From Profundibacterium mesophilum KAUST100406-0324 (lineage in GTDB: Bacteria; Pseudomonadota; Alphaproteobacteria; Rhodobacterales; Rhodobacteraceae), in NCBI RefSeq assembly GCF_009835145.1, contig NZ_APKE01000009.1:1-43576 (forward strand): a stretch of DNA of 43,576 nucleotides. The letters are read 5' to 3'. The position numbers were made by a program, and so were the translations under genes. A model generated the notes under the pieces. It saw only the letters and a program-made list of their open reading frames with translations, had not been told where the DNA came from and did no database searches. Each line of letters starts with the position of its first letter. The stretch's first letter is position 1. Shown piece after piece: positions 31,049 through 39,381 of this stretch.

Positions 31049-31640
31049 CTACTCAAGCAGCCCCAGCCTCTCCGCCCGCTCCAACAGCATCTTGACTGAC
31101 GACGGCTGCCATCTCGTTCGGCCACGTGGTGTGCGTTCGCGCATAGATTCCAGCCGTTCACAGATCGCCTGGAGCGTAATGCCGGGATCCGCGCCCTTGA
31201 TGGCGGCGACGATGGCGGGCAGGCGGTCGCCGGTTTCGCGGCGGCCGGCGCGGGCCAAAACTGTCTCGGGCAGGAAGCCGTCGCGGACATAGGCCTTCAC
31301 AGCGCGCAAGAGACGGCTTTGGGTCCAGCGACGCGCCTCGGGCAAGGGGCCGTTGATGATGCGCACCACGCTAGCCGCACCTTGCGAAGAGCGGCAGGGT
31401 CTTTGGCCCGCAGTCCAGGGTTTCCGCCCACGCGGCCCTTTGTGCGCGCACTGGCGAGGCCGGCCTTGGTGCGCTCCCGGATCAGGGCGCGCTCGAACTC
31501 GGCCGCAGCGCCCAAGACCTGCAGCGTGAACTTGCCCTGCGGGGATCCAGTGTCGATCGGGTCCTGGATCGAGCGAAAGAACGCACCCCTGGCCTCCAGC
31601 CGCTCGATCACTTCCAGCAGATGCGACAGTGTCGCGTTTA
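31049..31640 (-). pseudogene. Serine recombinase/resolvase, 5'-truncated and internally deleted
   Basis: The minus-strand frame ending at 31297 holds the middle of a serine resolvase: VIERLEARGAFFRSIQDPID, then QVLGAAAEFERALIRERTKAG and GRVGGNPGL. Near 31370 homology jumps to another frame that ends at 31049: VVRIINGPLPEARRWTQSRLL and later an HTH-like LQAICERLESMRERT region. About 25 residues and the frame are lost at the join. The N-terminal part with the catalytic Ser and Arg residues is absent; sequence beyond 31640 is unrelated. The gene is dead. It was probably the resolvase partner of the neighbouring tni transposon or of a Tn3-like element. Confidence 0.85.
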
Positions 31641-31656
31641 GTTCCCGATTTCAATT

Positions 31657-31704
31657 GAAGCAGTAAGCTGAAACTGAAGCGTTGGAATTTCAGCTTAGCG
31701 CTTC
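31657..31704. repeat. 17-bp imperfect inverted repeat downstream of the integrase
   Basis: GAAGCAGTAAGCTGAAA (31657-31673) and TTTCAGCTTAGCGCTTC (31688-31704) match at 15 of 17 positions with a 14-nt spacer, which also contains a CTGAAGC half-repeat. It lies between the integrase 3' end and the truncated resolvase. It could be an attachment/resolution site or a bidirectional terminator, although no U-tract follows. Confidence 0.6.
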
Positions 31705-31729
31705 AGCAGTGCGCCTAGTTTCTCGAGCT

Positions 31730-32869
31730 TCACAGCCCTGCGGCTTTGGTCAGGTTCACCCGGAACCTATCGCGTCTGCGCTGGTAGCGCCGGGTCATCT
31801 CGGCGGACGCATGGCCGAGCTGTTTCTGCACGTAGCGCTCATCAACCTCTGCTGACGAGGCGAGTCCGGCGCGCAAGGAATGGCCGGAGAACATTTCCAG
31901 CCGTTTCGCTTCCGGCAGATCGGCCCTGACGCCGCTCTTCAGAACGGTTGCCTTGATCAGCCTTGCAACGTGCTTGTCGGAAAGGCGCGCCTCGAGGGCG
32001 TTTTTCCCGTCCCGCGAGGTGCGCACGAAGACTGGGCCAAAGTCGATCTTGGCAAAGTGTAGCCATTGCTCCAGCGCATGGACGGGACAGGTCTGGTCGC
32101 TTGAGCCACGCCCGACCTCAACCTCGCGCCATCCGGTCTTCGCATTGAGGGTGAGCAGGGCGCCGCCGTCGAAGACTTCGGCCCAGCCGCCAGAGTCCGG
32201 TGTATCGTCCTTATGCACATCGAGGTTGACCACCTCCGACCGACGCAGGCCGCCTGCATAACCCAGAAGCAAGATCGCCCGGTCCCGGAGCCCGCGGAGA
32301 TCGAAGGGAAGGGTGGCCACCATGGCTTGGATGTCCTCGGGAAGGATCGCTTCCTTCTGGTCCGGTGGGCGCGCATGCTTGCGTTTGATCCCGGCCAGAA
32401 CGGTAGCGATGTGCCGGTTCTTGCGATCAAGAGTGAATCCGCGCTGCCTGTAGTTCCAGGCAAGTCCCGAGAGACGGCGCTCGATCGTGGAGACCGAAAG
32501 GGCAGGGGTCTTCCCGGCTGGTGCAGCCAAATCCGCCACATAAAGTCCAATCATCTCGGGCGAGGGGGGCAGAGGTTCTGTGCCTTTCAACCGGCACCAG
32601 CGGGTGAAGTGTTTCCAATCGGCCGCATAGGCCTTGTTCGTGTTGCCAGCCGTCGAGGCCTCGGCGTAGTCGCGGGCGGTATCGATCAGCCGGTCGAGTG
32701 CGCCGGAGCTGACCATATGGGCGGGCAGAGCAATTGAGGCTCCGTCCCGAGAAGTTCTCTCGTCGCGCTTGTCACTGTTCGGCGCAGTATGGGGCGCTGA
32801 GCTCGAAATCTCGGGCTCTGACCCGCCCGAACCCTCGATTTTGGTGCTGTTGTTTGTGAGACGACCCAT
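31730..32869 (-). CDS. Tyrosine-type site-specific integrase
   Basis: A 379-residue tyrosine recombinase. An N-terminal SAM-like core-binding domain (about 55-160; NKAYAADWKHFTRWCRL) precedes the catalytic domain (about 175-379). All active-site residues are visible: Arg209 (GGLRRSEV), Lys244 (NAKTGW), His330 and Arg333 (GHSLRAGL), His353 (LGHAS), nucleophile Tyr362 (TRRYQRR). It is full length and probably active. It is divergent from the DUF1403-ScpB pair; the 126-bp gap holds the inverted repeat at 32891, a plausible core site. It resembles integrases of plasmid-borne mobile modules in alphaproteobacteria. Confidence 0.93.
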   Translation of the reverse strand: MGRLTNNSTKIEGSGGSEPEISSSAPHTAPNSDKRDERTSRDGASIALPAHMVSSGALDRLIDTARDYAEASTAGNTNKAYAADWKHFTRWCRLKGTEPLPPSPEMIGLYVADLAAPAGKTPALSVSTIERRLSGLAWNYRQRGFTLDRKNRHIATVLAGIKRKHARPPDQKEAILPEDIQAMVATLPFDLRGLRDRAILLLGYAGGLRRSEVVNLDVHKDDTPDSGGWAEVFDGGALLTLNAKTGWREVEVGRGSSDQTCPVHALEQWLHFAKIDFGPVFVRTSRDGKNALEARLSDKHVARLIKATVLKSGVRADLPEAKRLEMFSGHSLRAGLASSAEVDERYVQKQLGHASAEMTRRYQRRRDRFRVNLTKAAGL

Positions 32870-32890
32870 GTTTCTGAACCTATCATTTTT

Positions 32891-32919
32891 ACGTCCGATA
32901 ACACAAGGTTATCGGACAT
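32891..32919. repeat. Recombinase-core-like inverted repeat between integrase and DUF1403
   Basis: ACGTCCGATAA (32891-32901) and TTATCGGACAT (32909-32919) form 11-bp arms (10 of 11 paired) around a 7-bp spacer, the size of a tyrosine recombinase crossover site. Counting inward, GTCCGATAAC/GTTATCGGAC is perfect. It starts 22 bases upstream of the integrase ATG, so an operator role is the alternative. Confidence 0.65.
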
Positions 32920-32995
32920 CATGGCAAAAGATAGAGCGAGGCGTTTTCTGTGCTATTTTCTGGAGCAAAGCGCCGCGATGGTTTAGGCTTCAGTC

Positions 32996-33880
32996 ATGAC
33001 ATTTGCCCGACCGGAACACTCCATCGACACAGACACTCTACCCCGGATGCCCGCATGGGTCACCTCGGCACGTCCTGAAGCCTTTGAAGATGTGGCGTTT
33101 TTATCGGGCGCGGCGCTGAACCACCTGCATCTTGTGTTGGGACGCGAAGAGGTCCCCAAAGCCTTGTTGCGGGATCGGCTGGCGCTGCGAGCGGCCGAGG
33201 CATGTGTCGGGTTTTCTGGTCGTCTGGAAAGAGCCCCAGAGCTGCGCGACGCGATTCATCTTCTGCGCCCTGGCGATCTACCTGGCCCGGCAGGGGAGAC
33301 ATATCTTTCTTGGCGTCGCGCCGCTGAACGACCGGTGTCGGTCAAGGCTCTGGGCCGAGCCTTGCCGGCCTTCGAGCCGGGCCAGATCGCGACGTGGCTC
33401 GATGCGGGGGAGGGGGCGCCGGTCAAACGAGCAGCACTGGTGCTGGATGCTGTCCTGACGGAGGCACCCCGTGCCGAAGTCCCGGCGTTGATCCTCGCGG
33501 ACTCCGCCCTCGCCCAGGCGCTTGGTTGGGATCATGTCGTGCCGCTGCTGGCCGCGGGTTTGAAACGCACAGACCTGCGCAAGCGGGGTGACGATTTGCG
33601 CCTGGCCTGTCATCGCGCGCTCATCTCATCGACCCGCGAGGCGGTGCGTCTCGCCGCAGACCTCGCGCGGCGGACGGCGCATCTCAAAGCGGTCGCACCA
33701 AAGCTTCGGGCAAAGGGGGCAGGCGACGCCGTCGACATGTTCCTGACCCGCGATGCGGTGGCACCCGGTGCCCTGCCCTTGCCGGACCGCGCCGCGCGGC
33801 GTCTCTGCGACCGGCTGGTTGACCTCGGGGCGGTGCGCGAACTGACTGGCCGCGACACCTTCCGGCTCTACGGAGTCTGA
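32996..33880 (+). CDS. DUF1403 family protein
   Basis: A 294-residue, mostly helical, Ala/Leu/Arg-rich cytoplasmic protein that I recognise as DUF1403. Characteristic stretches are FLSGAALNHLHLVLGREEVP, LRAAEACVGFSGR, GDLPGPAGETYLSWRRA, and a C-terminal LPDRAARRLCDRLVDLGAVREL ending FRLYGV. The C-terminal part looks like a winged helix. No catalytic motif is visible and the function is unknown. Its stop is 3 bases from the ScpB start, so the two are coupled. ATG 32996 follows a long AT-rich divergent region shared with the integrase. The block integrase-DUF1403-ScpB looks like a unit. Confidence 0.85.
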   Translation: MTFARPEHSIDTDTLPRMPAWVTSARPEAFEDVAFLSGAALNHLHLVLGREEVPKALLRDRLALRAAEACVGFSGRLERAPELRDAIHLLRPGDLPGPAGETYLSWRRAAERPVSVKALGRALPAFEPGQIATWLDAGEGAPVKRAALVLDAVLTEAPRAEVPALILADSALAQALGWDHVVPLLAAGLKRTDLRKRGDDLRLACHRALISSTREAVRLAADLARRTAHLKAVAPKLRAKGAGDAVDMFLTRDAVAPGALPLPDRAARRLCDRLVDLGAVRELTGRDTFRLYGV

Positions 33881-33883
33881 GCG

Positions 33884-34480
33884 ATGGTCAAGGATGGACT
33901 CGACACCGAGCTTGACCGCGAACTATCCGACCTGCCGCCGGAGTTGCGCTGGCGCGAATGGATGCGCCGGATCGAGGCGGTGCTGTTTGCCTCTGCCTCG
34001 CCTGTACCGCGCGAGGATCTGGCGCGCATAGTGGGGCAGGGGACTTCGGTTGATCTGCTGGTCGAGGATCTGGCCGCCGATCTGGAGGGGCGGGCGTTCG
34101 AGATTGCCATGGTTGCTGGCGGCTGGATGTTCCGGACGCGGCCTGTTTACGCGCCTGCAATCCGCGCCGCTGCTGATGTGAGCGACCAACTGCTGGACCT
34201 GAACGAGTTCGACGTGGCGATTTTGGCGGCGATCGCCTACCACCAGCCGATCACCCGCGACGGGCTGAAGGATATCTTCGGCAAAGAGATCAGCCGCGAC
34301 CTGATCGGGCGGCTGCATGCACACGGTCTGATTGGAACTGGGCCGCGCGCGCCGCGTCGTGGTGCCCCCTATACCTTCGTGACCACAGACGCGTTCCTCG
34401 CAGCTTTCGGGCTGGAGAGCTTGCGCGATCTGCCAGACGCTGAACAGCTGAATGATGCCGGGCTGGCCGCGCGCGCCTGA
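33884..34480 (+). CDS. ScpB-like condensin-associated winged-helix protein
   Basis: A 198-residue protein of the ScpB family. Tandem winged-helix domains are seen at about 20-95 (RIEAVLFASASPVPREDLARIV, GWMFRTRPVYAPAIRAA) and 100-175 (NEFDVAILAAIAYHQPITRDGLKDIFG, AHGLIGTGPRAPRRGAPYTFVTTDAFLAAFGL). Chromosomal ScpB works with ScpA and SMC; here no scpA or smc is present, and this plasmid copy is coupled to DUF1403 by a 3-base gap. It may have been recruited as a DNA-bound partner of the integrase module or plasmid maintenance (inference). It converges on tniQ with only 16 bases between the stops. Confidence 0.9.
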   Translation: MVKDGLDTELDRELSDLPPELRWREWMRRIEAVLFASASPVPREDLARIVGQGTSVDLLVEDLAADLEGRAFEIAMVAGGWMFRTRPVYAPAIRAAADVSDQLLDLNEFDVAILAAIAYHQPITRDGLKDIFGKEISRDLIGRLHAHGLIGTGPRAPRRGAPYTFVTTDAFLAAFGLESLRDLPDAEQLNDAGLAARA

Positions 34481-34496
34481 AACTCACCGGGAATTT

Positions 34497-35507
34497 TTAC
34501 AGCGCTTGCCGCTGCTGATCGAGCCGCGCGGCCGCCTGAACGAGATCCGCCAAATTCGGGCCAGCGGTGTTAGAGCAAGGCCCAGCTTTGGGCCGAGGCA
34601 GGACGGCATCGCTGAAAGATGTGACCAGTCCGCCCCAAGCTGGCGCAACCTGAGCGACGCGTTTCCAATAAATGATCGCGGAACTTCTTCGCGTTCCGAA
34701 CGGCGTCGATTGCCCGTCCGTCAATTGCCAAAACAGCTGATAGCGATCCCGATGAGAGAGGCGCGCGATGGACATTGGCCGTCGACTAAATTGAAAGCAG
34801 GCTGATCCAAGAAGGTCCGGGAGTGATCGCCCCTCTGCCATTCGATGCCCTGATGCCTGCAGACGAAGCAGATCGTCGATCAGACGCTCCAGACGCCGAA
34901 CTCCGTTGGCGGCGGGACGGGTGCGTTTGCAGAGGGCCGCGCCGCACCAGGCGCAGATCTGATGCGGCACAAGACGCTTCTGGCTGAACGGAGCCAATCC
35001 GCCCCCGCAAGATGGGCACCTGTCCCGAAGCCGACAACCGTGGTGAAAGCAAGAAACGCGTGTCGCGAGGCTCCAGCCTCGGCGAAAATAGGGCGTTTCG
35101 TCTTCCGTCAGACAAGCGGGACAGAACTGCAGCCAGGTAACCTGCCTCCTGGGTGCGCAACTCTGCTGAGGCGATGCCCGCAGGGGCAAACGCAGCCGGG
35201 CCAAGGGGTCAGGGGCAATGGTCAGAGCCGCGATGTCTTCCACGGGTATGCCGGTATGCTCTCGCAGAAACTGCAGGATGCGATCGGGCAACGCCCGATC
35301 AAGCCGCGCCGACCAGTTCTCACCCGGCGCTCCGAGAAGCGTGCCAAAATAGTGCGGAGGTATGCCGTTCGCGTAGGCGAGGCGGTGCAGCCAACTCGAC
35401 AGAAGTTCACCTGGTGCGGGCATAATGCTCACTGGCCAACGGCTTCCCGCCACACTTTCATACCGCTCTGCAGGTGTGACGGATATCTCGGTCGGCCCAA
35501 ACCTCAT
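34497..35507 (-). CDS. tniQ: TniQ transposition accessory protein
   Basis: A 336-residue TniQ-family protein. The N-terminal PGELLSSWLHRLAYANGIP motif begins the family; the zinc finger is CPAC...HHGC..CPSCGG (about 130-172), with a second CAWCGAALC. A helical C-terminal half follows. TniQ links the TniB ATPase to target or resolution sites in Tn5053/Tn7-like transposons (family knowledge). Its start overlaps the tniB stop by 4 bases (ATGA, 35507-35504). It seems intact, unlike tniA. Confidence 0.9.
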   Translation of the reverse strand: MRFGPTEISVTPAERYESVAGSRWPVSIMPAPGELLSSWLHRLAYANGIPPHYFGTLLGAPGENWSARLDRALPDRILQFLREHTGIPVEDIAALTIAPDPLARLRLPLRASPQQSCAPRRQVTWLQFCPACLTEDETPYFRRGWSLATRVSCFHHGCRLRDRCPSCGGGLAPFSQKRLVPHQICAWCGAALCKRTRPAANGVRRLERLIDDLLRLQASGHRMAEGRSLPDLLGSACFQFSRRPMSIARLSHRDRYQLFWQLTDGQSTPFGTRRSSAIIYWKRVAQVAPAWGGLVTSFSDAVLPRPKAGPCSNTAGPNLADLVQAAARLDQQRQAL

Positions 35508-36370
35508 GTCATATCGTGACGCAAAGCGGAATTACGGCGCCTCGAGAGAGGCACATAGCCGAGGTCCCACAGGGTTGCGCCCGTGATCCGGCCCTCACCG
35601 CGCGAGATTGCCGCCACTGCGGCACGGGTGACGATCTCGACAACCTCGCCGATCAGCCCCTCTGACAGATCATGGATGATCTTCGCCAAGGGTTCGCGCG
35701 ACAGATCGGAGGCTTCGGCGAGCGGCAGACTGGCTTCCAGGCTGTCGAGAAGCGTCGCGAATTCCTCGTCATACGGCCATCGTGGAATGGGGATCGTATC
35801 GAAACGTGAGCCCATTTCGTCCGTATCATGAACCGCATCGTAGATCGCGATTTCGCCGACAAGGACGGGTGAGATGTCATGCACCCGTGCGATCCGCCGC
35901 AAGAACGAGAAGATGGCCTTCACATCCTGGCGCCGCCCGCGCAACGCGCTGTGGAACTCGTCGAATATCAAAAGGCGCGGCTTCAGGCGCTCGAGAAGAT
36001 GATCGACCTGATCGCCGGCGCGGGACAGGCTGCGCCAGCCAGCGGCTTGTGGTGCGCGCAATCCGGACAGGATGCTGGCATAGAAATGCGACAGCCCTGC
36101 ACCTTCCCGGGTCTGGATCACCCACACCTTTTGTTGGTCGGCGGCACGCAGATGTTCGACGGCGAAGCGTTCGGCGATCATGGTCTTGCCGTTGTGGTAG
36201 GGACCGGCAAGCAGCAAACCGCGTGGGCGCAGGGATCGCGGTCGCTCGAGCAGCAGTCGCATCGCGTCATGCGCCGCGCCGGCCGCCGGATGGCTGATCC
36301 AGCGCGGCGCGCGCACATGGGCGATCCGCACTGCGTCATCGGCCTGCAAGAGTGGGACGGTGGCGGACAT
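35504..36370 (-). CDS. tniB: TniB transposition AAA+ ATPase
   Basis: A 288-residue TniB/TnsC-like ATPase from ATG 36370, chosen over the longer frame to 36499 because MSATVPLLQADDAVRIAH starts the family alignment. Walker A is GPYHNGKTM, Walker B is LLIFDEFHSAL, and a sensor-like QDVKAIFSFLRRIA follows. It binds target DNA and activates the TniA transposase. It lies 16 bases after tniA and overlaps tniQ by ATGA. The operon is intact here. Confidence 0.92.
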   Translation of the reverse strand: MSATVPLLQADDAVRIAHVRAPRWISHPAAGAAHDAMRLLLERPRSLRPRGLLLAGPYHNGKTMIAERFAVEHLRAADQQKVWVIQTREGAGLSHFYASILSGLRAPQAAGWRSLSRAGDQVDHLLERLKPRLLIFDEFHSALRGRRQDVKAIFSFLRRIARVHDISPVLVGEIAIYDAVHDTDEMGSRFDTIPIPRWPYDEEFATLLDSLEASLPLAEASDLSREPLAKIIHDLSEGLIGEVVEIVTRAAVAAISRGEGRITGATLWDLGYVPLSRRRNSALRHDMT

Positions 36371-36386
36371 GAGGTGGTCCGGCACC

Positions 36387-37793
36387 TTACCAATCCTCGA
36401 CCGGGAAGACGCGCCGCGGACGATCCGGGTCGAGCTTTGCCTGGGCCGAGGCGGAAGGCGCAGCGAAGTCGGCATAAGGCTTCTTTGCCTCGGTGGCATG
36501 CCGGGCGCGGGTCATCTCCTTCAAACGGCTTTTGGGGGTTTTGGCGGCGGCAACAGTTGCGGCGATTTCGCGTCGGATCGCTGATGCCTCCTGCACAGGG
36601 CGCCGCTGGATTTCGCGCCGCCTCTGTCGATCCGCCTGGTGCTGCCAGAGCGTGATCGGCTCGGCCAGTCCGTCCCGTCGCCTGACCGGCCGCCAGGCAT
36701 GGGTATCCGGATCCTTGACGTAGACATGGCTGATGTCGCGAGGATCATAGCACAGATCCAGCGGCTCCAGCCGGTCACGACGCGCGACCAGCGGGCCCAG
36801 CCAGGGCTCGAAATAGTCGATGGCGAAGAGAGTGATGCCTTGAGGTGAAATTTTTCGCGTCTTGCGCGGCAGGAAATTCAGCAGCACATCGACAGGTGCA
36901 TCGATCGGCTGGTCTTTCGGCTGGAACCGATCTTCCCACTCCTTCTCCGGAACGGTCAGCTTGCGCGCATTCTGGCTCAGGTTGTGGTCGATGATCGCGA
37001 GCGCGATGCAGCGTTCAAGATCCGCGAAGCTGAGCCGTGCCCGCGCTTCCGAGGCATAGTCGCCCCGATCCGCGATGGAACGCCCCGTCTTGCCCGGCAA
37101 AGCCCGCAGCGCCGTGTTCACTTTCCCCAGCAGGCGTTCGACGACTCCGCCCCGATGCACGGTGCCCTTGTTCCGCATGCGAATGGAAATGCCATAGTCC
37201 GCGCATCCTCTGCTGAAGGTGCTGCTTTGGAATTCCTTGGCGGAATCGACGACGATCTGCTTTGGGCGACCGTGCATCGGCCAAGCATGATCGATACTGC
37301 GTTCTGCCAGCCAGTCAATCTTGCAGCACATCGCGTGCGCCAGACAAAGTGCCACAGACAGTCGCGACGGCCGCTCGAGGGTCAGGCAGAAGCCGATGAT
37401 CGCGCTCGTCGCCACATCGGCAGCGATGGTCAGGTATGGCCGCCCGACTAAGACACCGTGGTCATCAATAACCTCGACAAACTGGATGTCTGCCGGCGTG
37501 TGATCGATCTGGACAACGTCGAGCGCGTGGTTAGCCCGGATGTAGCCCGGTCGCGGCTTCAGCCGGTGCAGGTGTTTACTATCCGACAGGCGGCGGCGGG
37601 CAATTTCTTCCGGGGTGAACAGGATGGGAATGCGCCGGGCGACAGTGACATAGGCGGGCGGAGTGTGCCCTTCCTCTGCGCAGCGGGTGCGGATCTCTTC
37701 AACGATCGGTGCAAGGTCCGGCTGCTCCGGGCGCAACCACATCTCCCGCAGGGTCACCGCGATGATGTTCTCGACTGCGGGGTTGATCCTCGG
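36387..37793 (-). pseudogene. tniA: TniA transposase, 5'-truncated by IS110 fragment
   Basis: A Mu-type DDE transposase. In the frame from the first in-frame start at 37757 the catalytic residues are Asp85 (VVQIDHTPAD), Asp171 (IVVDSAKEF) and Glu207 (GGVVERLLG), spaced D-35-E. The C-terminal Mu beta-barrel includes YDPRDISHVYVKD. Homology continues in frame upstream (PRINPAVENIIAV) to about 37793 and then stops at the IS110 N-terminal sequence. The N-terminal DNA-binding helix-turn-helix domains, roughly the first 100 residues of a normal ~560-residue TniA, are missing, so terminal-repeat binding should be lost. Confidence 0.85.
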
Positions 37794-37987
37794 TTTAGCA
37801 GTCGCACGATGGCTTTTGTGTTGACCGTCGCTTCCAGAACGATCTCGTCCTCCACATTTAGCCGCTTTGCAAATTTCAGGATATGCTCGCGCTCAAGCTC
37901 CAGGCGACCGGCATCCCTGATCTTGCCGTTCTCCAGGATCGCCACTTGTGCGAAGGTACGATGCACATCGAGGGCAATGATCTTCAT
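37794..37987 (-). pseudogene. IS110-family transposase, N-terminal fragment
   Basis: From ATG 37987: MKIIALDVHRTFAQVAILE, then KRLNVEDEIVLEATVNTKAIVRLL. This is the DEDD RuvC-like N-terminus of IS110-family recombinases with the first catalytic Asp in ALDVH and Glu in LEAT. Homology ends near 37794, where tniA sequence begins. The C-terminal Ser domain is absent. Confidence 0.85.
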
Positions 37988-38180
37988 GATTGGCTCCTTT
38001 CAATGTTCAAAAACAAGGGAGCCAGCGGGCCACACGACAACTACGGATCCGCGCTCGCAGCGCAACCGGGCAAGTCGAAGGGGCGGCCAGATAACAACTC
38101 GAGCTCTCAGCTCATGAGATACTTCGGCCTGCCCGCCATTCGTGCTCCCAACACCCCAATCCCGGTGGGTCAATTCTAAC
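37988..38180 (-). other. 5' non-coding region of the IS110 fragment, possible bridge-RNA relic
   Basis: About 190 bp upstream of the IS110 start with no gene. In IS110-family elements this side of the recombinase encodes a structured guide (bridge) RNA. The segment contains inverted pieces such as GAGCTC and GGATCCGCGCTCGCAGCG. I cannot fold it reliably, so the RNA is inference from position. It ends near the junction with the IS6 remnant. Confidence 0.35.
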
Positions 38181-38212
38181 CCACATCGAGGTATTATAAA
38201 CCTCCGATTGGG

Positions 38213-38416
38213 GTGCCGAGATCATTCATGCCGGATAACAACATCGTTGAGCAGGATCACCGAGGCGTAAAACGGCGGATCAGGCCGATGTTGGGCTTCA
38301 AGTCATTCAGATCAGCAACTGCAACTTTGGACGGTATAGAAACGGCACACATGATCAGGAAAGGAGAGTTGGGAAGTGGTTGCCCCTTCGAGATCTATGC
38401 CAGTCTTGCCGCGTGA
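38213..38416 (+). pseudogene. IS6-family transposase, C-terminal fragment
   Basis: The translation MPDNNIVEQDHRGVKRRIRP then MLGFKSFRSATATLDGIETAHMIRKG matches the C-terminal end of IS6/IS26-type DDE transposases, with the catalytic Glu in VEQDH. The upstream two thirds (both catalytic Asp residues) are missing. It ends at TGA 38414-38416. It lies between the IS110 relic and the ptx cassette. Confidence 0.88.
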
Positions 38417-38514
38417 CGCGCAACCGAGGAAGCGTCTTTCTTGGCCACACTGAACTTTGCGACGGAACCCCCTCTGTGACTAGCGCGTCGATCCAATCTA
38501 TCCGGGTAGGGTCG

Positions 38515-39381
38515 TCAGTCGGACTCAAGTAGAAACTTGAAAAGCCGGGCCGCTGGGCCGGTCTCGGCGCTTGATGTGATTTGCGCGATGAAAAACTGCT
38601 TTCTCAAAGGCATTCCTTCGAGCCTTGCTCGTGCCAGCGAGCCCGAAGCAATTTCGCCTCGCACCGCCGTCTCCAGCACGATGGACGCGCCCAGACCGGC
38701 GGCCACGCTGCGCTTAACTGCCTCGGTCGAGCCCACATTGCCGATGGTGTCGACATCTTCTGCTTGGGGCCCTAGTGCTTCTGTCAGAAGGGTGCCGGTC
38801 CCGCTGCCGCGCTCGCCGCCCAGCATCTTGAGCGTCTTGAGTTCGGCAAAGCTGATCTCTTCGCGCGTGGCAAGTGGATGATCGCTTGGCAGGATGACGA
38901 TCATTTCATCGCTGAGCCAAGGAGCCACCGTTACGGCGGGGTGGGAAATTGGCCACTCCATCGCGGCGATGTCGATCTCTTCGGCCAGCAACATCTGCGC
39001 AACGCGAGGGTTTGGGGCTGAGATGACCTCCCATCGCATCTGCGATGATGTCTGTTTGAGAAAGGATGCCAGCGCATCCGGCATGAAGTATGATGCGATG
39101 TTGCCGCTGCACCCGATCTTGAGCGACTCGGATAAAACGGCGGCCTGTGCCCTTTGAGTGGATGTAAGAATCTGCTGTGCATGTGGCAGGAGTCGCAGCC
39201 CGGCGTCGGTCAGGCGGCTGCCGCTATGGCTGCGCTGGATCAAGGGCGCGCCTAAGTCCTCCTCCAATTTCTTGATATGTTGCGACAGGGTAGGCTGCGC
39301 GATGCCGATCCGGACGGCGGCAGTCTGGAAGCTGCCGAGTTCGGCCAGCGCGACGAAGCTTTTGAGAACAGTCGGGTTCAC
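38515..39381 (-). CDS. ptxE: LysR-type regulator of phosphite genes (PtxE-like)
   Basis: A 288-residue LysR regulator. The N-terminal winged helix-turn-helix (about 1-60) reads MNPTVLKSFVALAELGSFQT, IAQPTLSQHIKKLEEDLG, LIQRSHSGSRLTDAG. The C-terminal periplasmic-binding-like effector domain (about 85-288) has SLKIGCSGNIASYFMP and LLAEEIDIAAMEWPI. It overlaps the ptxD stop by 4 bases (ATGA, 39381-39378), the place of ptxE in known ptx clusters. It probably responds to phosphite or low phosphate and acts on the divergent region at 40374-40494. The name rests on context. Confidence 0.85.
   Translation of the reverse strand: MNPTVLKSFVALAELGSFQTAAVRIGIAQPTLSQHIKKLEEDLGAPLIQRSHSGSRLTDAGLRLLPHAQQILTSTQRAQAAVLSESLKIGCSGNIASYFMPDALASFLKQTSSQMRWEVISAPNPRVAQMLLAEEIDIAAMEWPISHPAVTVAPWLSDEMIVILPSDHPLATREEISFAELKTLKMLGGERGSGTGTLLTEALGPQAEDVDTIGNVGSTEAVKRSVAAGLGASIVLETAVRGEIASGSLARARLEGMPLRKQFFIAQITSSAETGPAARLFKFLLESD

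Noticed and set aside
30985-31050. Hairpin AATCCTTCC...GGAGGATT after the PIN toxin
   Set aside because: The stem is imperfect and there is no U-tract, so it is too weak to call a terminator.
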